64,000 nucleotides of DNA from the NCBI RefSeq assembly GCF_022662375.1, contig NZ_JAKNQL010000004.1, positions 186,001 through 250,000 on the forward strand, read 5' to 3'. Numbering within the stretch: the stretch's first letter is position 1; each line of letters starts with the position of its first letter. Below the pieces are notes generated by a model. It was not told the DNA's origin and did no database searches. It was given only the letters and a program-made list of their open reading frames with translations. Origin of the DNA: Pseudomonas sp. CROZ-RG-20F-R04-15 (GTDB lineage Bacteria; Pseudomonadota; Gammaproteobacteria; Pseudomonadales; Pseudomonadaceae). A program made the translations under genes and the position numbers. This document shows positions 17,894 through 26,058 of the stretch, piece by piece.

Positions 17894-19453
17894 ATGACCG
17901 CCAAATCCCTGCTCACTGCCCTGCTGCCCCTCGTCTCCGACCTGTCCCGCGAACTTCCGGAAGGCGAACGTTATCGACGTTTGCTCGAAGCCATGCGCGC
18001 CCTGCTGCCCTGCGATGCGGCGGCGTTACTGCGCCTCGACGGCGAAGCGCTGGTGCCGCTGGCGGTGGACGGTCTGAGCACCGACACCCTCGGCCGCCGC
18101 TTCAAGGTCAGCGAGCATCCGCGCTTCGAAATACTCCTCAGCGGTGCCGGGCCCACGCGGTTCGCCGCCGACAGTGACTTGCCCGATCCTTATGACGGCC
18201 TGGTCGATGGCCTCGACGAGCATCTAGAGGTTCACGATTGCCTCGGCTGTCCTTTATTCGTCGATGAAAAGCTCTGGGGCCTGATAACCCTCGATGCTCT
18301 CGATCCCGAGCGTTTCGAGCCGATCGAACTCGATGCCTTGCAAGCTTTCGCCAGCCTCGCCTCGGCCACGGTCAATGCCGCCGAACGTATTCAACGCCTG
18401 GCCAATCGCGCAGAAGACGAACATCAGCGCGCCGAGGTTTATCGTCAGGCGAGCGGCCAGCAGAATCGCGAAATGATCGGCCAGAGCAAGGCGCTGAAGA
18501 AGTTAGTAGAAGAAATCAATCTGGTCGGCGGCAGTGATCTGACCGTGTTGATCACCGGCGAAACCGGGGTCGGCAAAGAGCTGGTCGCCCAGGCCATTCA
18601 CGCCGCTTCTGCACGCGCCGACAAACCGATCATCAGCCTCAACTGCGCCGCGCTACCTGACACGCTGGTAGAAAGCGAACTGTTCGGCCACGTGCGCGGC
18701 GCCTTCACCGGCGCTACCAGCGACCGTCGTGGCAAATTCGAACTGGCCAATGGCGGCACACTGTTTCTCGATGAGGTCGGCGAGTTGTCGCTGACCGTGC
18801 AGGCGAAATTGCTGCGTGTCTTGCAGAGCGGCCAATTGCAGCGTTTGGGTTCGGACAAGGAGCATCAGGTCGATGTGCGCCTGATTGCCGCGACCAACCG
18901 CGACCTGGCGGAAGAAGTGCGCAGCGGTCGCTATCGTGCCGACTTCTACCATCGCCTCAGCGTCTACCCGTTGCGCGTGCCGGCGCTGCGTGATCGCGGC
19001 CGCGATGTGTTGCTGCTCAGTGGCTTCTTCCTCGAACAGAATCGCTCGCGCATGGGCCTCAACAGCCTGCGCCTGAACAGCGACGCCCAGGAAGCACTGC
19101 TCGCCTACACTTGGCCGGGAAACGTGCGTGAGCTGGAACACTTGATCGGCCGCAGTGCGCTGAAGGCGCTGGGCAACTGCAAAGTGCGGCCGAAGATTCT
19201 CAGCCTGAGCGCGGCGGATCTGGATCTGCCGCGCGAGGCTGTGGATAACTCGGTTGAGGCGGTTGCCGGTGCGGTGGCTGAGATGCCGCTGGTCAGCGGG
19301 GATTTGCGCAGTGCGACCGAGCAATATCAGCGGCGGTTGATCAGTGCGGCGCTGGAGCGCAATCAGGATAACTGGGCGAGTGCGGCGCGGGAGTTGGGGC
19401 TGGATCGGGCGAATCTTGGGCGCATGGCCAAACGACTGGGCATGAAGAGCTAA
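17894..19453 (+). CDS. norR: Nitric oxide-responsive sigma-54 activator NorR
   Basis: A 519-residue enhancer-binding protein. The N-terminal GAF domain (about 1-175) binds NO through a non-heme iron. The central AAA+ domain has Walker A GETGVGKE (222-229) and the sigma-54 contact loop GAFTGA (269-274). The C-terminal helix-turn-helix of the Fis type (NWASAARELGLDRANLGRMAKRLG) ends the protein. The start at 17894 lies 10 bp after the last NorR-type site. The divergent flavohemoglobin gene is the evident target. Confidence 0.95.
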   Translation: MTAKSLLTALLPLVSDLSRELPEGERYRRLLEAMRALLPCDAAALLRLDGEALVPLAVDGLSTDTLGRRFKVSEHPRFEILLSGAGPTRFAADSDLPDPYDGLVDGLDEHLEVHDCLGCPLFVDEKLWGLITLDALDPERFEPIELDALQAFASLASATVNAAERIQRLANRAEDEHQRAEVYRQASGQQNREMIGQSKALKKLVEEINLVGGSDLTVLITGETGVGKELVAQAIHAASARADKPIISLNCAALPDTLVESELFGHVRGAFTGATSDRRGKFELANGGTLFLDEVGELSLTVQAKLLRVLQSGQLQRLGSDKEHQVDVRLIAATNRDLAEEVRSGRYRADFYHRLSVYPLRVPALRDRGRDVLLLSGFFLEQNRSRMGLNSLRLNSDAQEALLAYTWPGNVRELEHLIGRSALKALGNCKVRPKILSLSAADLDLPREAVDNSVEAVAGAVAEMPLVSGDLRSATEQYQRRLISAALERNQDNWASAARELGLDRANLGRMAKRLGMKS

Positions 19454-19460
19454 AAGCACA

Positions 19461-19638
19461 CCCTCACCCTAGCTCTCTCCCTGAGGGAGAGGGGACTGAT
19501 TGGGAGATATTCAAGAATTCCGCCGACGTGACCCTGCTTTGCCGAATCCATAATCAACTCGGTTTCTCAGGTCGATGCATAACATCGAACAACTCGGTCG
19601 GCCCCCTCTCCCTCCGGGAGAGGGCTGGGGTGAGGGGC
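19461..19638. repeat. Copy 2 of the MITE-like element
   Basis: It starts CCCTCACCCTAGCTCTCTCC and ends GGGCTGGGGTGAGGGG, complementary blocks around a longer, more diverged spacer (about 100 bp) than in the other copies. It fills most of the gap between norR and cheV; nothing else is visible there besides the cheV ribosome binding site (AGAAGG). Confidence 0.75.
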
Positions 19639-19771
19639 TTTGGCTTTGGCTTTTGATCGAAACGCCACCCGACAACTAACCTAAAGCCCACCCCTTTAAC
19701 GCCGATAACCCGGCATCAATAGTTTCTGGCGATTTGTACCCTCGCCCACCACCTTTCCACAGAAGGTTCAT

Positions 19772-20674
19772 ATGTCCTCCACAAAAGCCCGCGCAGACTC
19801 ACTTTCGCTTCTGCTGTTTACCTTGCGCAGCGGCAAGTTGATGGCGATCAACCTGCTGAAAGTCAGTGAAATCATCCCCTGCCCGCCGCTGACCAAACTG
19901 CCGGAGTCGCACCCGCACGTGAAAGGTATCGCCACGTTGCGCGGCGCCTCGCTGTCGGTTATCGACCTCAGCCGCGCCATCGGTGAACGTCCGCTGGAGG
20001 ACCCGAACGGTGGCTGCCTGATCGTCACCGACGTCAGTCGCTCCAAGCAGGGTCTGCACGTGCAGGCGGTGAGCAAAATCGTCCACTGCCTGACCACCGA
20101 CATCAAACCGCCGCCATTTGGTTCCGGAGGTTCGCGCGCCTACATCACCGGCGTGACCTCGGTGGACGGCACGCTGGTGCAGGTGCTCGACATCGAAAAG
20201 GTTATCCACAGCATCGCCCCGGCGCAGATCGAAATGGCCCCGACCGACCTGACCATGGAAGACGCCGAAGTGCTCGGCAACGCGCGGATTCTGGTGGTCG
20301 ACGACAGCCAGGTAGCGCTGCAACAATCGGTGCACACCCTGCGCAACCTCGGCCTGCAATGCCACACCGCACGCAGCGCCAAGGAAGCCATCGACTGCCT
20401 GCTCGACCTGCAAGGCACCGCGCAGCAAATCAACCTGATCGTCTCCGACATCGAGATGTCCGAGATGGACGGTTACGCCTTCACCCGCACCCTGCGTGAA
20501 ACCCCGGACTTCGCCCATTTGTACGTGCTGCTGCACACCTCGCTCGACAGCGCGATGAACAGCGAAAAAGCGCGTCTGGCCGGGGCGAACGGTGTGCTGA
20601 CCAAGTTCTCCTCGCCGGAACTGACCCACTGCCTGATCGAAGCGGCCAAACACGTCGCCGCCCACGGACACTGA
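19772..20674 (+). CDS. cheV: Chemotaxis coupling protein CheV (CheW domain plus receiver)
   Basis: Scaffold and phosphorylation-sink protein of chemoreceptor arrays. Of its 300 residues, 1-150 form a CheW-like domain (VKGIATLRGASLSVIDL) and 170-295 a receiver with acidic pair D177-D178 and phosphoacceptor D226 (VSDIEM). ATG 19772 has GAAGG upstream. No other chemotaxis gene is adjacent, as is common for stand-alone cheV copies in Pseudomonas. The following GNAT gene begins 3 bp later and may be coupled. Confidence 0.93.
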   Translation: MSSTKARADSLSLLLFTLRSGKLMAINLLKVSEIIPCPPLTKLPESHPHVKGIATLRGASLSVIDLSRAIGERPLEDPNGGCLIVTDVSRSKQGLHVQAVSKIVHCLTTDIKPPPFGSGGSRAYITGVTSVDGTLVQVLDIEKVIHSIAPAQIEMAPTDLTMEDAEVLGNARILVVDDSQVALQQSVHTLRNLGLQCHTARSAKEAIDCLLDLQGTAQQINLIVSDIEMSEMDGYAFTRTLRETPDFAHLYVLLHTSLDSAMNSEKARLAGANGVLTKFSSPELTHCLIEAAKHVAAHGH

Positions 20675-20677
20675 GTC

Positions 20678-21160
20678 TTGGCCGAGACGTACTGTTTTTT
20701 GATGCGGCGCGACCTCGGTCAGGACGCACCGGATGTGCCTTGGCCACAAGACATTGAACTGTGCACGTACTCCGTCGAACTGGCGGCGGACGTGCATCAT
20801 TTGATGCAACTCGGCTATCGCGAAGGCGGCGGCCGGGTGCCAGCACTGGACGCTTGGCAGCAGCAGTTCGAGACCGATCCTGAATATGATCCGAGCCTGT
20901 GTTTAATTGCCCGTGATGGCGAAGGCGTGGTCGGTGTGGCGCAATGCTGGACCAGCGCCTATATCAAGAATCTGGTGGTGCATCCGCGCATGCAGGGCCG
21001 CGGATTGGGTCGGGCGTTGTTGTTCAATGCATTCAAGGTGTTTCAGCAACGCCGCGAAGGGTTTGTCGATCTGAAGGTGCTGGAAGACAACCGGCGGGCG
21101 CAGCGCTTGTATGAAAGTGCCGGGATGTATGTGGTCCGCCGGGAACGGGTGCCGGACTGA
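20678..21160 (+). CDS. GNAT-family acetyltransferase
   Basis: A 160-residue protein with the GNAT acetyl-CoA loop VVHPRMQGRGLGRALL (about 92-107) and the C-terminal LKVLEDNRRAQRLYESAGM, which is typical of the family. The start is uncertain: TTG 20678 lies 3 bp after the cheV stop and gives a full-length N-terminus, while ATG 20702 would remove eight residues. The target is unknown. Confidence 0.85.
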   Translation: MAETYCFLMRRDLGQDAPDVPWPQDIELCTYSVELAADVHHLMQLGYREGGGRVPALDAWQQQFETDPEYDPSLCLIARDGEGVVGVAQCWTSAYIKNLVVHPRMQGRGLGRALLFNAFKVFQQRREGFVDLKVLEDNRRAQRLYESAGMYVVRRERVPD

Positions 21161-21169
21161 TCGAGCGTC

Positions 21170-21236
21170 TTCGCGAGCAGGCTCGCACCCACCCTGAAAT
21201 GCATTTCAAACGGTGGGAGCGAGCCTGCTCGCGAAG
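21170..21236. repeat. REPIN-type doublet (REP pair b)
   Basis: CTTCGCGAGCAGGCTCGC faces GCGAGCCTGCTCGCGAAG, with an inner palindrome-like spacer (GAAATGCATTTC). It lies immediately after the GNAT stop and could also end its transcript. Confidence 0.9.
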
Positions 21237-21307
21237 AGGCCAGCGCAGGCAACTTCCCTTCTCAGACACACTCCAACCTTGGCCACCCACGCCCAAGGAC
21301 GCCCACC

Positions 21308-21634
21308 ATGAAAACCCTCACCGCAAGCCTGCTCTGCCTCACCGCCCTAGCCTCCCAGGCGCACGCCTCCAGCCCCGACGCCTGGGCCGCCTACGACAAA
21401 ACCGTGCTCGCCAGTTGCACCAAAGCCAGCGGCCTGAAAAACGCCAAACCGGTCGGCACGCCCGCACAATTCGATGACCGCGTCGGCTACACCGCCGTGT
21501 TGCTGCAAGGCCAATACCCGCAAAAACACATGAAAGGTCAGCAAGGCACCGAACTGTGTCTGTACAACAAACAGTCGAAAACCGCTTTCGTCACCGAGTG
21601 GGACTCGATCCGCCCGCCCGTTAAAACCAAGTGA
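21308..21634 (+). CDS. Small exported protein of unknown function
   Basis: 108 residues with a clear Sec signal peptide (MKTLTASLLCLTALASQAHA, cleavage after residue 20). The mature part has two cysteines (TLASC..K and ELC), which could form one disulfide in the periplasm. I do not recognise a domain. It stands alone between a REPIN and the YkgJ-type gene, 83 bp upstream of the latter. Confidence 0.8.
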   Translation: MKTLTASLLCLTALASQAHASSPDAWAAYDKTVLASCTKASGLKNAKPVGTPAQFDDRVGYTAVLLQGQYPQKHMKGQQGTELCLYNKQSKTAFVTEWDSIRPPVKTK

Positions 21635-21717
21635 ATGGCGCATAACTTGCTTCGATCCAGTTCTGTGCGGTGGTTTTCCGCCACCGTTTCACACCCTGAT
21701 TGAAGACAGATCGCTCA

Positions 21718-22467
21718 ATGAATACGACGTTTTCCTGCGTAGGCTGTGGCAAATGCTGCACCGACCACCATGTCCCGTTGACCTTGGCCGAAGCCCGTAT
21801 GTGGGCGGCGGATGGCGGTCAGGTGATCGTGCTGGTCGAGGCTTTTCTTGGTAATGGCCTGGGTTTGCCGGCGCAGCAGCGGGAACACGCCGAACGTCGC
21901 TCAGCGGTCGTTCGCAGCGGCGCGACAGACGCCCATGTGGCAATCACCTTCGCCGCGTACAACGTCGGCCCCTGCCGGAATCTTGACGAGGACAAGCTGT
22001 GCCGGATCTACGAGCGGCGGCCGTTGGTGTGCCGCATTTATCCGGCGGAAATCAACCCGCATATCCCGCTCAATCCTGCCGCCAAGGACTGCCCGCCGGA
22101 GTCTTGGCAACAGGGGCCGGTGTTGATTGCTGGCGGCGAGCTTGTGGATTTGGAACTGGTGGAGTTGATTCAACGTTCGCGTCAGGCGGATCGGGATGAC
22201 ATCGGCATCAAGGACGCGATTTGCGCGATGCTCGGGATTCGCACCACAGCGTTGAAGGGTGACGGGTTTACTGCGTACTTGCCGAACATGGAGGCGTTTG
22301 CTGCGGTGATTGATCAGGTGACGGCACAGCCGTTGACGATGGCGCCGAGTGAGTGGGTGTTTCATCTGTCGGGCGAGGATGTTGCCGGGCAGGTGTTGGC
22401 AGCCGGGGCGCAGGTGGTGACGGAGCCGGCGCAGACCTATGCGTTTATCTCGTTGCGCGCGGCTTGA
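21718..22467 (+). CDS. YkgJ-family cysteine-cluster protein
   Basis: 249 residues. The N-terminal CVGCGKCC (C7, C10, C13, C14) with a further CRNL...CRIYERRPLVCR segment (about 90-110) is the cysteine signature of the YkgJ/UPF0153 family, thought to bind zinc or an iron-sulfur cluster. The C-terminal half has no recognisable domain and may be lineage-specific. ATG 21718 fits family starts better than a TTG six codons upstream. The biochemical role of the family is unknown. Confidence 0.82.
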   Translation: MNTTFSCVGCGKCCTDHHVPLTLAEARMWAADGGQVIVLVEAFLGNGLGLPAQQREHAERRSAVVRSGATDAHVAITFAAYNVGPCRNLDEDKLCRIYERRPLVCRIYPAEINPHIPLNPAAKDCPPESWQQGPVLIAGGELVDLELVELIQRSRQADRDDIGIKDAICAMLGIRTTALKGDGFTAYLPNMEAFAAVIDQVTAQPLTMAPSEWVFHLSGEDVAGQVLAAGAQVVTEPAQTYAFISLRAA

Positions 22468-22499
22468 TCGGGTTTTTGCAGCGATCGAACTGGCCACAT

Positions 22500-22589
22500 C
22501 GCTAGCAGGCTAGCTCCCACAGGTATCTCGGGCGTTCACATAATTTGTGTACGACAGTGAACCCTGTGGGAGCTGTCTTGCCAGCGAAA
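22500..22589. repeat. Degenerate REPIN-type doublet (REP pair c)
   Basis: CGCTAGCAGGCTAGCTCCCACA faces TGTGGGAGCTGTCTTGCCAGCG. Several core bases differ from the other pairs, so it looks like a decayed copy or a second subfamily. Confidence 0.75.
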
Positions 22590-22642
22590 GGGCCGGCACA
22601 GGCAGTATCAATCGCCGCGTTGAGCGCAGGCAGGAATAAAAC

Positions 22643-22882
22643 TCAGCGCTTGCCCATCGAACGACGGGTGCCCGGCGGCGCCATGCCCGGGGTCTTGGTG
22701 TGGCCATTCTTGGCACCGTTCTTGTACCACGGCTGGTTCGAGCCTTTGGCAGAAGCCAGTTCGCCCGGCTTGAACGGAAATTTGAACGCCGGGATTTCGG
22801 CTTTGGTATCGCTGGTGTCGGCCAGTTCAGCCGGGACATCGCTCACGGCGTCGTCAACCGGCGGCAGGGTCGGGGAAGTCAT
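22643..22882 (-). CDS. Small hypothetical protein with acidic head and basic tail
   Basis: 79 residues starting MTSPTLPPVDDAVSDVPAEL at ATG 22882, which has CCGGAG eight bases upstream; an earlier in-frame start lacks a binding site. The first 30 residues are acidic and the last 30 basic (NGHTKTPGMAPPGTRRSMGK). There is no signal or membrane segment and probably little stable fold. The good ribosome binding site suggests that it is real, but I cannot assign a function. Confidence 0.65.
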   Translation of the reverse strand: MTSPTLPPVDDAVSDVPAELADTSDTKAEIPAFKFPFKPGELASAKGSNQPWYKNGAKNGHTKTPGMAPPGTRRSMGKR

Positions 22883-22993
22883 AAAAGCTCCGGAAAGCAA
22901 AAAGTCGGGCCCGATCAGTGAGCCGCGAAGGCGCGCAGTATACCTGTGCGCCAAGGTTGGGCACCTGAAGATTTGCAGCGCACGCCGAACGGT

Positions 22994-23299
22994 TTACAGG
23001 TAACTGATGATGACGATGCCTTTGTCGGTCGAGGTCTTCAGCGCTTCATAGCGCATGGAAATCGGCAGCGCCTGATGACTGCAGGCGTTGCGCTCAGTGT
23101 CGACATCGACTTTCACGCCGGGCTTGATTTCGATCTGGCGAGACTCACGAGACGCAAACGCCCCGACCGGTCCGACCTGACAGCCCGAGTCAACAATTTG
23201 CCCGGTAAAACGGATCTCGCCGGATTGACTGGCAGGCGCGGCGAAGGCTGCGAGTGGAAGCAAGAGAAGCACAGACGGCAGAGCGGTTTTCAGCTTCAT
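22994..23299 (-). CDS. Short exported protein resembling a fimbrial adhesin/pilin N-terminus
   Basis: 101 residues with a signal peptide (MKLKTALPSVLLLLPLAAFA) and then GEIRFTGQIVDSGCQV, the opening beta strand of type 1 pilins. A second cysteine (NACSH) could close the usual pilin disulfide. A full pilin is about 160-180 residues, so this is short, and no chaperone or usher is nearby. It may be an orphan pilin-like periplasmic protein common in Pseudomonas or a decayed pilin. I start it at ATG 23299, 16 codons inside the longest frame. Confidence 0.75.
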   Translation of the reverse strand: MKLKTALPSVLLLLPLAAFAAPASQSGEIRFTGQIVDSGCQVGPVGAFASRESRQIEIKPGVKVDVDTERNACSHQALPISMRYEALKTSTDKGIVIISYL

Positions 23300-23480
23300 T
23301 TCAAGACACTCCCGGATTGAGCGGCCCAGAGAACCCGGGCTACACAATGTTTATCCGCGTGCAGGGACGGATCTTGAGAAGCGTAGTGGGCGATAGGTCC
23401 CGAATAGGGACTGACCGGTCCCTTTTTGGGACTGCTTAACAAAAAAATGGCCGTTAGAGATGCGGTGCCCAATCAGACGT

Positions 23481-23549
23481 CTTCGCGAGCAGGCTCGCTC
23501 CCACAGGTGGACTGCGTTTCAAACTGTGGGAGCGAGCCTGCTCGCGAAG
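23481..23549. repeat. REPIN-type doublet (REP pair d)
   Basis: CTTCGCGAGCAGGCTCGCTC faces GAGCGAGCCTGCTCGCGAAG across about 29 bp. It lies just beyond the stop of the DUF6124-type gene on the minus strand. Confidence 0.9.
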
Positions 23550-23574
23550 AACGATGACGCGGTGCTCAGACGGA

Positions 23575-23937
23575 TTACGTTTGTGGATCAACCCGATCCA
23601 GCGCCCGGTTTACCGCCAGCTCGGCGAGCATGACGATCTGCTGGATCGCCAGCGCCGAACTGCGCTGCGGACGACTGAGCTGATCAGCCAGATCACCGGC
23701 CATGACATTGGCTGAGGCCAGCGATTCACAGGCGTGGGCGAGCAGGCTTTCGGTATCGATGTCCGGGTGGATGAGGAACATTGTGCTGGGCTGACGCGGT
23801 TTGACTGGTTCGGGGCAAAGGTAGAAATCGAGCGCGCGCTTGATGGCTTCGCGGGTTTTTATCTGGTCGTCGGCGCGGAGGGCGTCTTCGAGTGGGGTGG
23901 TGGGATCGATGGGTGGATCTGGAACTGGCTTAGTCAT
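23575..23937 (-). CDS. DUF6124-type small protein
   Basis: 120 residues, cytosolic and helical. It matches my recollection of the DUF6124 family of Pseudomonas: a Pro-rich acidic N-terminus, an ALDFYL segment, MFLIHPDIDTESLLAHACESLAS and a C-terminal helix QQIVMLAELAVNRALD. The function of the family is unknown. ATG 23937 follows the weak Shine-Dalgarno GAGAG by 7 bases, and that GAGAG lies in one strand of a predicted stem (see the leader at 23945-24037), so translation is probably controlled. Confidence 0.8.
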   Translation of the reverse strand: MTKPVPDPPIDPTTPLEDALRADDQIKTREAIKRALDFYLCPEPVKPRQPSTMFLIHPDIDTESLLAHACESLASANVMAGDLADQLSRPQRSSALAIQQIVMLAELAVNRALDRVDPQT

Positions 23938-23944
23938 TGGAAAA

Positions 23945-24037
23945 CTCTCTTATCAAATGATTTGAAGCCATCACTTGTCGTTTCTCACGCGACGAAGAGG
24001 TGGCAGCTATGTGCGGAGTGAGAAACCGGTAAGAGAG
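23945..24037 (-). promoter_or_regulatory. Structured 5' leader of the DUF6124-type gene hiding its ribosome binding site
   Basis: Read on the minus strand, an outer stem pairs CTCTCTTA (24030-24037) with TAAGAGAG (23945-23952), which contains the Shine-Dalgarno GAGAG. A nested stem pairs GTTTCTCAC (24018-24026) with GTGAGAAAC (23980-23988) around a 29-base loop. The arms are perfect (8 and 9 bp). A further possible hairpin GCCGCCA/TGGCGGC lies upstream at 24071-24110. I infer a cis-acting RNA regulator; no known riboswitch class is recognised. Confidence 0.55.
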
Positions 24038-24110
24038 CAACCCGGCCGAACCGAAGTTCGCCCGCACACAGCCGCCATAAAGAATTGCCGGCAGCAGATG
24101 AGCTGGCGGC

Positions 24111-24897
24111 GATTATGGTCGTACTCGTGTTTGATTAAAACATCTCAGCGGGTTCTCACACCCGATCACCGAGTTTTCGGCGACAACCAAAGACTAGAGA
24201 GCGCGCGTCCGACGGACAACCTGAAAACCTTGTGGGAAGGTTCTGGTTATTTGACACAAATTTAAACAGCCAAAGCCAACCCTCACCCTCACCCTCTCCC
24301 GGAGGGAGAGGGGACTGACCGTGGTGTTTGGACGAAGTACGCCGACGTGAAATACCGAGTTGAACTCAGGCTTTGAACAGCACACAAATCGGCCCCCTCT
24401 CCCTCGGGAGAGGGCTGGGGTGAGGGGAAAATCCACCACAAATCCATAGCCGACCACGCCCCGCTCTTCACCACTCAATAGGCCGAGTGTCAGCTCGCCT
24501 GCTCTTGATCTTGATCCACGGGCGACGTCGGAAGGCTGAGCGGAGGGATTGATCCGGGGGTGGGAGCGCAGCGACCGTTTGGCGAAGCCAAACACAGCGA
24601 GAGGAGGTGCAGCGAAGCAAACCGTAGGCGCTGCGCCCGGATCGATCCCGCAGCGAAGGAACCCCGAGCCCCAGCGAGCGGGCCGCACGTAGGAGCAAGC
24701 CTTTTTGGTTACTTTTTCGGCGTCTGGAAAAAGTGACCCGCCGTAAGGGCGGAACCCTAATCAGCAACCCCCGCAGCAACGGATATGTACCCAGCGAAAC
24801 TGACAGCGCCGACAGCTAGCCGTCACCCTCCTGACCCCCAAACAAGTTTATAACTACCCAACCTGCCCAAACTCCATACCCTTGGCGCCCACCCCGC
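24111..24897. other. Gene-free, repeat-rich region before the RND operon
   Basis: No credible gene in 790 bp. It holds MITE-like copy 3 (24280-24427), then a GC-rich block (about 24480-24790) that looks like a dispersed non-coding repeat (TTTTTGGTTACTTTTTCGGC and a following AAAAAGTGACCCGCC stretch form an inverted pair). The last 100 bp must contain the promoter of the efflux operon; I could not pick out a clear -35/-10 pair or ribosome binding site. Confidence 0.6.
24280..24427. repeat. Copy 3 of the MITE-like element
   Basis: It starts CCCTCACCCTCACCCTCTCC and ends GGGCTGGGGTGAGGGG, with the shared spacer word GAACTCAGGCTTTGAA also found in copy 4. Orientation is the same as copy 4 and opposite to copy 1. 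Confidence 0.8.
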
Positions 24898-26058
24898 ATG
24901 CGAATCCAAAAGAACAAAACCCTGCTCGCCACCCTATTGATCGTCCTCGCAGGCGCAGGTCTGTGGTACGCCCTGAAACCCGCCCCAACCAAACTCGCCA
25001 CCCCCACAGCAATCCCCGTGCGAGTCATAGCGGTCAGCGAAAAAGACGTCCCCCGCTACACCAGCGGCATCGGCTCCGTCCTCTCATTACACAGCGTCGT
25101 AGTACGCCCCCAGATCGACGGCATCCTCACCAAAATCCTCGTCAAAGAAGGCCAACTCGTCAAAGCAGGCGACCTGCTGGCCACCATCGACGACCGCTCC
25201 ATCCGCGCCAGCCTCGATCAGGCCCGCGCGCAACTGGGCGAAAGCCAGGCGCAACTGCAAGTCGCCCTGGTCAACCTCAAGCGCTACAAACTGCTCACCG
25301 TCGACGACGGCATCTCGAAACAGACCTACGACCAGCAACAAGCCTTGGTCAACCAGTTGAAGGCCACCGCCCAAGGCAACCAAGCCTCTATTGATGCGGC
25401 ACAAGTACAACTTTCCTACACACAGATCCGCTCCCCGGTCACCGGTCGCGTCGGTATTCGCACAGTAGACGAAGGCAACTTCCTGCGCATGACCGACACC
25501 GCCGGCCTGTTCACCGTCACCCAGATCGATCCGATCGCCGTCGAATTTTCGCTGCCGCAGCAAATGCTGCCGACCCTGCAAGGCCTGATCAGCGACCCGC
25601 AACGCGCTCAGGTCAAGGCCTACATCGGCGCAGACACCGATGGCGAAACCGGCAACCTGCTCGGCGACGGTCACCTGACCCTGATCGACAACCAGATCAA
25701 CGCCAACACCGGCACCATCCGCGCCAAGGCCGAATTCGACAACGCCAGCCAGAAGCTCTGGCCCGGCCTGCTGGTCACGGTAAAAATTCAGACAGCCCTC
25801 GACAAAGATGCGCTGGTTGTACCGCCCACCGTCGTACAACGCGGCCTCGACCAACACTTCGTTTACCGGGTGAACGGCGACAAGGTCGAAGCGGTGCAGG
25901 TGCAGATGGTTTATCAGGGCAGCGGCGAGGACATCATCAAAGGCGTGAAGGCCGGCGATGTGCTGGTCACCGACGGCCAGTCGCGACTAAAACCCGGTTC
26001 GACCGTGCAAGTCATGACCGAACCGGCGCAGGTGGTGCAAGCGGAGCCGAAACCATGA
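24898..26058 (+). CDS. RND efflux periplasmic adaptor (membrane fusion protein)
   Basis: 386 residues. An N-terminal membrane anchor (about 10-28) without a lipobox is followed by the barrel-sandwich half VVVRPQIDGILTKILVKEGQLVKAGDLLATID, a coiled-coil hairpin (about 100-160), the second lipoyl half (YTQIRSPVTGRVGIR) and a beta-barrel domain. It links the inner-membrane pump to an outer-membrane channel. It overlaps the pump gene by 4 bp (ATGA). Overall it resembles the MdtA/MuxA branch of adaptors. No outer-membrane factor gene follows, so the channel is presumably shared. Confidence 0.92.
   Translation: MRIQKNKTLLATLLIVLAGAGLWYALKPAPTKLATPTAIPVRVIAVSEKDVPRYTSGIGSVLSLHSVVVRPQIDGILTKILVKEGQLVKAGDLLATIDDRSIRASLDQARAQLGESQAQLQVALVNLKRYKLLTVDDGISKQTYDQQQALVNQLKATAQGNQASIDAAQVQLSYTQIRSPVTGRVGIRTVDEGNFLRMTDTAGLFTVTQIDPIAVEFSLPQQMLPTLQGLISDPQRAQVKAYIGADTDGETGNLLGDGHLTLIDNQINANTGTIRAKAEFDNASQKLWPGLLVTVKIQTALDKDALVVPPTVVQRGLDQHFVYRVNGDKVEAVQVQMVYQGSGEDIIKGVKAGDVLVTDGQSRLKPGSTVQVMTEPAQVVQAEPKP

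Noticed and set aside
24468..24779. Arginine-rich 103-codon frame on the minus strand
   Set aside because: It lies inside a GC-rich block that looks like a non-coding repeat; the composition is that of a random high-GC frame.
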